DNA of 64,000 bases. Source: CAVRRZ01 sp963723745. Its GTDB lineage: Bacteria > Actinomycetota > Actinomycetes > Mycobacteriales > Geodermatophilaceae. A program made the translations under genes and the position numbers. Below are positions 58,237 through 64,000 of the stretch, piece by piece. How positions within the stretch are numbered: the first letter of the stretch is position 1; each line of letters begins with the position of its first letter. The stretch is from positions 248,001 through 312,000 of the forward strand of contig CAVRRZ010000006.1 in assembly GCA_963723745.1 (NCBI GenBank), read 5' to 3'. The notes under the pieces are model-generated. The model was not told the DNA's origin and searched no databases. It saw only the letters and a program-made list of their open reading frames with translations.

Positions 58237-59918
58237 GCGACCGGCACCGACGGGGGAGTTCCGAGTCGCCCGGGCGCGGGCCGTCGCGATGGTGGCGGAC
58301 CGCGGTCGTGTACGAGGTCTACCTGCGTAGCTTCGCCGACTCCGACGGCGACGGCATCGGTGACATCGCGGGCCTGCGGCAGAGACTGCCCTACCTCGCC
58401 GATCTCGGCGTGGACGCGCTGTGGATCACGCCGTGGTACCCGTCGCCCATGGCCGACGGCGGCTACGACGTGTCCGACTACCGCGACATCGACCCGCGCT
58501 TCGGCACCCTGGCCGACGCCGATGCGCTCCTGTCGGAGGCACACGCGCTCGGCCTGCGCGTGGTGATCGATCTGGTCGCGAACCACACCTCGGCCGAGCA
58601 CCCGTGGTTCCGTGCCGCGCTGACCGCTGCACCGGGATCGTCGGAGCGGGCGCGGTACTTCTTCCGGGACGGCCGCGACGGCGGGCAGTTGCCGCCCAAC
58701 GACTGGATCAGTGCCTTCGGCGGTTCCGCCTGGACCCGGGTGACCGAGCCCGGCGGGGAGCTCGGGCAGTGGTACCTGCACACCTTCGACTCCCAGCAGC
58801 CCGACCTGGACTGGGCCAATCCCGAGGTGCAGGAGGAGTTCGACGACGTCCTGCGCTTCTGGTTCGACCGGGGCGCCGACGGTGTCCGGGTCGACGCCGC
58901 GCCGGCGATGGCCAAGAAGACCGGACTGCCCGACGCCGGTCACGGCGCCGACGCCCGGTTCGAGTCGGCCACCTGGGTGGACAGCCCGCACTGGGACGTC
59001 GAGGAGGTGCACGAGATCCTCCGGCGCTGGCGGAAGCTGGCCGACGGGTACGGCGGCGATCGGATGATCGTCACCGAATCGGTCGTCAACGGCCCCGAGC
59101 GACTGGCCCGGTACGTGCGGCCCGACGAGGCGCACACGACCTTCAACTTCGACTACCTGCACGCCCCCTGGGACGGGCCGACGCTGCGCCGCGTGATCGA
59201 CACGACGCTGGCCACGCTGGCGCCGCACGGAGCCCCGGCGACATGGGTCTTCGCCAGCCACGACGAGACGCGGCACATCACCCGCTTCGGACGTGCCGAG
59301 ACCGGCGTCGAGCTGATGGGCACCGGACCCACCGGTGATACCCCCGACCTCGCGCTGGGCCTGCGCCGGGCGCGGGCATCGGCACTGCTCACCCTGGCGC
59401 TGCCGGGCTCGGCCTACCTGTACCAGGGGGAGGAACTCGGCCTGCCCGAGGTCGAGGACCTGCCCGAGGACCTGCTGCAGGACCCGACGTGGACCCGTTC
59501 GGGCGGCACGGTACGGGGCCGGGACGGTTGCCGGGTGCCGCTGCCCTGGCACGGGAAGCAGCCGCCGTTCGGCTTCTCGCCCGAGGGCGGCGCGCCGTGG
59601 CTGCCCCAGCCTGCCGGTTGGTCGGAGCTGACCGTGCAGGCACAGGAGGCCGATCCGGCGTCGACCCTGTGGCTGTACCGGTCCGCGTTGCGTCTCCGGC
59701 GGTCGACCCGGGCACTGCTCGAGGAGCCCCTGACCTGGGTCGAAGCCGGGCCGGATGTGCTCGCCTTCGACCGGGGGGAGTCCTTCCGGTGCATGGTGAA
59801 CCTCTCCGGCGAACCGGTGGCCCTGCCCCCCGGTTCCCGGACGCTCCTGGCCAGCGCCCCCTGCGACGGCCGGCTGGCACCGGATGCGGCGGCCTGGCTC
59901 GCCACGGGGCCGCGCTGA
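58233..59918 (+). CDS. GH13 alpha-glucosidase
   Basis: Intact, 561 residues. (beta/alpha)8 motifs: WWRTAVVYEVYLRSFADSDG, ALWITPWYPSPMADGGYDVS, VVIDLVANHTSAEHPWFRAA (region I), GADGVRVDAAPAMAKK (region II, nucleophile Asp), RMIVTESVVNGPERLARYV (region III, acid/base Glu) and TWVFASHDETRHITRFG (region IV, Asp). It has no signal peptide, so it works in the cytoplasm on the imported sugar, for example maltose, isomaltose or related alpha-glucosides. GTG 58233 overlaps the ATPase stop (GTGA). The frame is open back into the ATPase only because of the indels there. Confidence 0.93.
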   Translation: MSDRHRRGSSESPGRGPSRWWRTAVVYEVYLRSFADSDGDGIGDIAGLRQRLPYLADLGVDALWITPWYPSPMADGGYDVSDYRDIDPRFGTLADADALLSEAHALGLRVVIDLVANHTSAEHPWFRAALTAAPGSSERARYFFRDGRDGGQLPPNDWISAFGGSAWTRVTEPGGELGQWYLHTFDSQQPDLDWANPEVQEEFDDVLRFWFDRGADGVRVDAAPAMAKKTGLPDAGHGADARFESATWVDSPHWDVEEVHEILRRWRKLADGYGGDRMIVTESVVNGPERLARYVRPDEAHTTFNFDYLHAPWDGPTLRRVIDTTLATLAPHGAPATWVFASHDETRHITRFGRAETGVELMGTGPTGDTPDLALGLRRARASALLTLALPGSAYLYQGEELGLPEVEDLPEDLLQDPTWTRSGGTVRGRDGCRVPLPWHGKQPPFGFSPEGGAPWLPQPAGWSELTVQAQEADPASTLWLYRSALRLRRSTRALLEEPLTWVEAGPDVLAFDRGESFRCMVNLSGEPVALPPGSRTLLASAPCDGRLAPDAAAWLATGPR

Positions 59919-60002
59919 TCGCACGGCCTGACCCCAGGTCGCCCTCGGATCCGCGGGATACCGGGCGCCACGAGCCTCCGGAGCTACGACGGCCGGCGCG
60001 GC

Positions 60003-60008
60003 TATCGT
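60003..60008 (+). promoter_or_regulatory. -10 element of lspA
   Basis: TATCGT fits TANNNT and lies about 50 nt before the inferred lspA start, leaving a leader of about 40 nt with a Shine-Dalgarno site at 60044-60049. Confidence 0.4.
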
Positions 60009-60056
60009 CGTCGGTGGTCGTGCCCGCGGCCCGTCGTCCGACCGAGGAGAATCCTG

Positions 60057-60632
60057 CTGAGCGAGCCGACCGACCCACCGCCGAGCGGGACGACCGCCGG
60101 TCGGCCGCGCACGCGCCTGCTGCTCGCGCTGGCCGCGGTGGTGCTGGCCCTGGACCTGGCGACCAAGCTGGCCGTCGTCGCGCTGATCGAGCCCGGTGAG
60201 GACATCCGCACCCTCGGCGGGCTGGTCTACCTGACGCAACTGCGCAACCTCGGCGCCGCGTTCTCCTTCGCCGAGGGCTGGACCATCGTGTTCACGCTGA
60301 TCGCGGCCACGGTGGCCGTCGTGATCGTGCGCGGCGCCCGGCACCTGTTCTCCACCTGGTGGGCGGTGGCGCTGGGGCTGGTGCTCGGTGGGGCCGTGGG
60401 CAACCTGGTCGACCGGATCTTCCGCGATCCAGGCTTCCTGCGCGGCGGCGTCGTCGACTTCGTGTCGGTCTTCGCGCCCGACGGCCGCGTCTGGCCGGTC
60501 TTCAACGTCGCCGACTCCGCCATCGTCTGCGGGGGCATCCTCGGCGCGCTGCTCGCGCTGCGCGGTATCGAGTTCGACGGCACCCGGGCTCCCGCCGGCA
60601 AGGGTGCCGACAAGGGCACGACCGACGGCTGA
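60057..60632 (+). CDS. lspA: Lipoprotein signal peptidase LspA
   Basis: Four-helix aspartyl protease of the membrane that cleaves prolipoprotein signal peptides. AAVVLALDLATKLAVVALI, YLTQLRNLGAAFSFAEGWTI (NLGAAFS), GGAVGNLVDRIFRDPGFLRG with catalytic Asp in NLVDR, and VWPVFNVADSAIVCGGILGA with catalytic Asp in NVADS. Ends in a charged tail. GTG 60138 would cut into the first helix; the natural length (191 residues) is reached from CTG 60057, which lies 7 nt after GAGGAG. So an uncommon CTG start, or a base error in it, is likely. It precedes rluD as is common. Confidence 0.93.
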   Translation: MSEPTDPPPSGTTAGRPRTRLLLALAAVVLALDLATKLAVVALIEPGEDIRTLGGLVYLTQLRNLGAAFSFAEGWTIVFTLIAATVAVVIVRGARHLFSTWWAVALGLVLGGAVGNLVDRIFRDPGFLRGGVVDFVSVFAPDGRVWPVFNVADSAIVCGGILGALLALRGIEFDGTRAPAGKGADKGTTDG

Positions 60633-60690
60633 CCGTCCCGACGCCACCGGTTGCGACGCCCGGCGCCGGCCGTTGGCCACAATGGGATCC

Positions 60691-61660
60691 GTGAGCACTC
60701 CCGCCGGATCGCACCGTGTCGGATCACACCGTGTCGGATCACACCGTGCCCTGCCGGTGCCCGACGGACTCGAGGGACAGCGCGTCGACCAGGCGCTGTC
60801 GCGGCTCTTCGGGCTGACCCGCACCGTCGCCGCCGAGGTGGCCGACGCGGGCCTCGTGGTCGTCGACGGCCGGGTGCGCGGCAAGGGCGACCGGCTCGTC
60901 GGTGGCAGCTGGCTCGAGGTGGAGCTGCCACCGCCCCCCGGGGAGCCGGCCGCGCCGAAGCCGGTCGAGGGCATGCAGGTGCTCTACGACGACGACGACG
61001 TCGTGGTCGTGGACAAGCCGGTCGGCGTGGCCGCCCACCCGAGCCCGGGGTGGGACGGGCCGACCGTCGTCGGGGGTCTGGCCGCGGCCGGCTTCCGGAT
61101 CTCGACGTCGGGGGCCGCCGAGCGGCAGGGGGTGGTGCACCGGCTGGACGCCGCCACCACCGGCGTGATGGCGGTGGCGAAGAGCGAGCGGGCCTACACG
61201 GCGTTGAAGACCGCCTTCAAGGAGCGCACCGTCGAGAAGGGCTACCACGCCGTGGTCCAGGGCCACCCCGACCCGTCGCGCGGCACCATCGACGCACCGA
61301 TCGACCGGCACCCCCGGCACGACTGGCGGTTCGCCGTCGTGTCACGGCGGACGTCCCTCGGTCACCCACTACGAGGTGCTCGAGGCCTTTCCGGCGGCCA
61401 GCCTGGTCGACATCCGGCTGGAGACCGGGCGGACGCACCAGATCCGCGTGCACTTCTCCGCGCTGCGCCATCCCTGCGTCGGTGACATGACCTACGGGGC
61501 GGACCCGACGCTGGCCGCCCGGCTCGGCGTCGAGCGGCAGTGGTTGCACGCGGTCCGGCTCGGCTTCCCGCACCCGGCCGACGGGCGCTGGGTCGAGGTG
61601 ACCAGCGAGTACCCGCCCGATCTCGCCGGCGCGCTGGCCGTCCTGCGCGCCGAGGCCTGA
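60691..61660 (+). CDS. rluD: Ribosomal large subunit pseudouridine synthase, RluD/RluA family (one frameshift)
   Basis: S4-like domain LEGQRVDQALSRLFGLTRTV, then VLYDDDDVVVVDKPVGVAAH and the catalytic motif VVHRLDAATTGVMAVAKSER (Asp in HRLDAATTG), and after a break near 61365 DIRLETGRTHQIRVHFSALR and HPCVGDMTYG. It isomerises uridines in 23S rRNA. GTG 60691 or, in the same frame, ATG 60682 starts it; a CACAAT 10-box-like hexamer 7 nt before the GTG favours a leaderless start. The N-terminus carries three tandem GSHRV units encoded by 15-bp repeats. The gene end is followed by a CPBP gene after 37 nt. Confidence 0.92.
60706..60750 (+). repeat. Three 15-bp tandem repeats at the rluD 5' end
   Basis: GGATCGCACCGTGTC, GGATCACACCGTGTC and GGATCACACCGTGCC are adjacent at 60706, 60721 and 60736. 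They encode GSHRV, GSHRV and GSHRA, just after the start codon. Confidence 0.9.
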
Positions 61661-61697
61661 GCCGCCCGGGCATGCGCGCGACCTCCCGGGCGCGGCC

Positions 61698-62501
61698 GTG
61701 AGCTCGGCCCCCCTGCCTGCTGCGCTCGCCGACTTCGGGCCGGCGGCGCTCGCGGCGGTGATCGTCGCCGCCTACCTGGTCGTGGGTGAGCCGGTCGTCG
61801 GGCATGTGCTCCACCGTCGCTTCGAGGCCCGGCTGCGTACCGACCCCGGCGCCCGCGCGTCGTTCTACCGGCGGCTGCTCGTGCTCGAGTGGGGACTGTC
61901 CCTGCTGGTCCTGCTGCTCTGGTCGTTCTCGCCGGACGTGGACGCCGCGGCCGTCGGGTTGCGCTGGCCGACCTCGTGGCCGGGCCCGGTGACCGTCGTG
62001 GCCGTCGCCGCCCTGCTGGTGTTCGTCGTGCTCTCCACCCGCGCCCTGCGCGGCGGCGTGCTGATCTCCGCCACCCGCGGGCAGGGTCGTCGACCCGGCG
62101 AGGGCCGGCACGCCGAGCCGGACCCGCCGGGGCACGCGACGATCGCGCTGCTGCCCCGCACGCCGGGCGAGCGCCGGTTGTTCACGCTGGTCGGCCTCAC
62201 CGCCGGGATCTGCGAGGAGTGGCTCTACCGCGCCTTCTTCCTCGCGGTGGTCGCGGCGTTGGCCGGCGGCCCGCCGGACTGGCTGCTCGTGGCCGTGGCC
62301 GGGGTGGCCTTCGGGCTGGCGCACGCCTACCAGGGCCTCGCCGGCATCGCTCTGACCGGCGTCCTCGGGAGCGTCTTCGCCTCCCTCTACCTGTCCACCG
62401 GGTCGCTGCTCCTGCCCGTCCTGCTGCACGTGCTCGTCGACCTGCGGTTCCTGCTCGTACCGGCGCGCGCGCTGCCGCCGCAGCCGGCGGGAGCCCGGTG
62501 A
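61698..62501 (+). CDS. CPBP-family intramembrane metalloprotease
   Basis: Intact, 267 residues, about seven helices. The Abi/CPBP motifs are TAGICEEWLYRAFFLAVVAA (EExxxR), VAFGLAHAYQGLAGIALTGV (FxxxH) and LLHVLVDLRFLL (HxxxD). Such proteins are related to CAAX prenyl proteases and may process peptides in the membrane; the target is unknown. GTG 61698 is the start; the stop overlaps the GNAT gene (GTGA). Confidence 0.9.
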   Translation: MSSAPLPAALADFGPAALAAVIVAAYLVVGEPVVGHVLHRRFEARLRTDPGARASFYRRLLVLEWGLSLLVLLLWSFSPDVDAAAVGLRWPTSWPGPVTVVAVAALLVFVVLSTRALRGGVLISATRGQGRRPGEGRHAEPDPPGHATIALLPRTPGERRLFTLVGLTAGICEEWLYRAFFLAVVAALAGGPPDWLLVAVAGVAFGLAHAYQGLAGIALTGVLGSVFASLYLSTGSLLLPVLLHVLVDLRFLLVPARALPPQPAGAR

Positions 62502-62929
62502 CCCGGCCGCGCGCGGAGGTCATGGCCGCGGCGGACTGGCCGGAGGTCGTCGCCCTGCGGACCCGGGTGTTCGTCGAGGAGCAGGGCGTGCCGCCGGAGA
62601 TCGAGCAGGACGACGCGGACGCCACCGCCGTCCATGTGCTCGCCCGTGACCCGGCCGGCCGCCTGGTCGCCACCGGCCGGCTGCTGCCCCGGGGCAGCCG
62701 TGCGGCGATCGGGCGCATGGCCGCCGACCCGACCGTGCGCGGGCAGGGGTACGGCGCGGCCGTGCTCGACGAGCTGCACCGGCAGGCGGCGACGCGCGGG
62801 GCGGTCGAGGTGGAGCTGCACGCGCAGGTGACCGCCCGGGGCTTCTACGAGCGGGCGGGCTACACGGCCGTGGGCGAGGAGTACCTGGAGGCCGGGATCG
62901 CGCACGTGACGATGATCCGGCGGCTCTGA
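62498..62929 (+). CDS. ElaA-like GNAT acetyltransferase
   Basis: Intact, 143 residues. LRTRVFVEEQGVPPEIEQDD at the N-terminus is characteristic of the ElaA-like branch; IGRMAADPTVRGQGYGAAVL is the acetyl-CoA motif, and ARGFYERAGYTAVGEEYLEA ends the fold. Substrate unknown. GTG 62498 overlaps the CPBP stop, so the two are translationally coupled. Its stop is followed by a terminator hairpin before dnaE1. Confidence 0.9.
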   Translation: MTRPRAEVMAAADWPEVVALRTRVFVEEQGVPPEIEQDDADATAVHVLARDPAGRLVATGRLLPRGSRAAIGRMAADPTVRGQGYGAAVLDELHRQAATRGAVEVELHAQVTARGFYERAGYTAVGEEYLEAGIAHVTMIRRL

Positions 62930-62965
62930 GGCAGTTCCGGCCGCCCGGGCCCGTCCCGGATCCCG

Positions 62966-62983
62966 CCCTGCGCCTGCGCAGGG
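62966..62983 (+). terminator. Terminator hairpin after the GNAT gene
   Basis: CCCTGCG (62966-62972), loop CCTG, CGCAGGG (62977-62983): a perfect 7-bp stem 37 nt after the stop. The rest of the 253-bp gap to dnaE1 shows a repeated CCACCGGTC (around 63110-63130) but no gene. Confidence 0.6.
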
Positions 62984-63182
62984 TGGACAGGACCGGTCCT
63001 TCCGCTGTGACGAGACACGTCCTGTCAGACCCTCGGAGTAGACCTCCGGGAGTGCGAGGATCGGGGTCACCCCACCGAGCACCGATCGCCCGACCACTGT
63101 GCTCGCACCACCGGTCTTCCCCACCGGTCGCCCGCCGGTATCCCCACGGCGGGCAGGCTCGACCCCGAGGAGTACCGCGCCC

Positions 63183-64000
63183 GTGAGCAGCAGCCCGTCC
63201 GAGAACTTCGTGCACCTGCACGTGCACACCGAGTACTCGATGCTCGACGGAGCGGCCAAGCTGCCCGAGGTGACCGCCGCCGCCGCCGCCCAGGGCATGC
63301 CCGCGCTGGCGATGACCGACCACGGCAACGTGTTCGGCGCCTACGACTTCTACAAGCAGGCCACCGGCGCCGGGGTCAAGCCGATCATCGGCATGGAGGG
63401 CTACTACACGCCGGGCTCGCGCTTCGATCGCGCCCCCTTCGACTTCGGCGACAAGCTCCTCGACGAGGAGGGCGACGGCGGCTCCAACCGCGGCAAGGCC
63501 GCGTACACGCACATGACTCTCCTGGCGCGCACCACCGAGGGCATGCACAACCTCTTCCGCATCTCCTCGCTGGCCAGCCTCGAGGGCCAGTACCGCAAGC
63601 CGCGCTTCGACCGCGACCTGCTCGAGCGGTACGGCACGGGCCTGATCGCCACCACCGGCTGTCCCTCGGGCGAGGTGAACATGTGGCTGCGCGCGGGCAA
63701 GGAGGACAAGGCCCGCCAGGCGGCGGCCGACTTCCAGGACATCTTCGGCAAGGAGAACTTCTACGCCGAGCTGATGGACCACGGGCTCTCGATCGAGAAG
63801 AAGACCCGGCCGGCGCTGATGGCCATCGCCAAGGACCTCGGCATCCCGCTGCTGGCCACCAACGACCTGCACTACACGCACAAGGAGGACGCGCAGGCGC
63901 ACGACGCCCTGCTGTGCATCCAGACCGGTTCCCGGCTCAACGAGCCCAACCGGTTCAAGTTCAACGGCGACGGCTACTACCTGAAGTCCGCCGGCGAGAT
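63183..64000 (+). CDS. dnaE1: Replicative DNA polymerase III alpha subunit, 5' part
   Basis: The frame starts at GTG 63183 (GAGGAG at 63167-63172) and runs off the window after 272 codons. FVHLHVHTEYSMLDGAAKLP is the PHP-domain start with the HLHVHTEYS metal motif, followed by ALAMTDHGNVFGAYDFYKQA and GVKPIIGMEGYYTPGSR, LIATTGCPSGEVNMWLRAGK, FYAELMDHGLSIEKKTRPAL and LATNDLHYTHKEDAQAHDAL. The complete PHP metal set and HT instead of the ASGYS seen in DnaE2 identify the replicative, proofreading-capable DnaE1. No indels visible. Confidence 0.96.
   Translation, partial: MSSSPSENFVHLHVHTEYSMLDGAAKLPEVTAAAAAQGMPALAMTDHGNVFGAYDFYKQATGAGVKPIIGMEGYYTPGSRFDRAPFDFGDKLLDEEGDGGSNRGKAAYTHMTLLARTTEGMHNLFRISSLASLEGQYRKPRFDRDLLERYGTGLIATTGCPSGEVNMWLRAGKEDKARQAAADFQDIFGKENFYAELMDHGLSIEKKTRPALMAIAKDLGIPLLATNDLHYTHKEDAQAHDALLCIQTGSRLNEPNRFKFNGDGYYLKSAGE

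Noticed and set aside
56964..59918. Single 984-codon open frame joining the ABC ATPase to the GH13 glucosidase
   Set aside because: Correcting one base near 58160 gives a natural ATPase C-terminus and a GTGA overlap to the GH13 start; the intervening residues in the fused frame look out of frame.

Overview
This window is high-GC DNA (third codon positions almost all G or C) with many GTG starts, start/stop overlaps of the GTGA and ATGA type, an actinobacterial division cluster (mraZ to divIVA with sepF and yggT but no ftsA), an AdoK-type adenosine kinase and LexA boxes of the TCGAAC-N4-GTTCGA form. It comes from an actinobacterium. A member of the Geodermatophilaceae (Blastococcus, Geodermatophilus, Modestobacter) is my best guess, as inference only. 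I see no rRNA, tRNA, CRISPR array or mobile element; this looks like chromosomal core plus a few accessory operons.

Layout. 1-3.85 kb: small membrane proteins, a lipase-like hydrolase, a CDP-alcohol phosphatidyltransferase and adenosine kinase. 3.86-9.36 kb, minus strand: a chain of overlapping genes (YbaK-like, GNAT, FAD-dependent carotenoid oxidoreductase, CruF, family 2 glycosyltransferase, flavin reductase) that looks like a carotenoid operon. 9.4-14.2 kb: a LexA-controlled mutagenesis operon (DUF6504, SAV_6107-type HEPN, dnaE2). 14.3-16.3 kb: methyltransferase and phosphodiesterase pair. 16.3-18.9 kb, minus strand: a three-gene unit encoding a short protein made of Gly-Gly-Ala-Asp repeats, a JmjC/cupin oxygenase and a sucrase/ferredoxin-like protein. 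This is my main candidate for an undescribed system. 19.1-20.4 kb: SOS-controlled DNA polymerase IV. 20.5-25.9 kb: DUF3040, then a minus-strand MoxR / DUF58 / transglutaminase operon. 26-46.4 kb: the cell-wall and division cluster mraZ-rsmH-ftsL-pbpB-murE-murF-mraY-murD-ftsW-murG-murC-ftsQ-ftsZ-pgeF-yggS-sepF-yggT-divIVA, closed by an 18-bp terminator stem. 46.5-53.6 kb: a membrane-anchored Ada-like zinc-domain protein, ileS (minus), a Na+ or K+/H+ antiporter and a DUF4032 protein. 53.6-59.9 kb: an alpha-glucoside ABC importer with a GH13 glucosidase. 60-64 kb: lspA, rluD, a CPBP protease, a GNAT and the start of dnaE1.

Data quality. About half of the genes are broken by single-base indels, mostly insertions, while other stretches (about 19.1-23.7, 37.6-45.6, 58.2-61.3 kb) have none. 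Essential genes (pbpB, murE, rsmH, ileS, moxR) are hit as hard as accessory ones, so I read these as sequencing or assembly errors and not as pseudogenes. Coordinates for such genes span the reconstructed gene; approximate break positions are given in the entries.

How the genes work together. The central block makes and polymerises lipid II (murE with the DNPR motif of meso-diaminopimelate ligases) and assembles the division ring. Two LexA boxes tie dnaE2 and dinB to one DNA-damage response. The ABC importer and its glucosidase form a sugar uptake and hydrolysis unit with a hairpin-like operator at its promoter.
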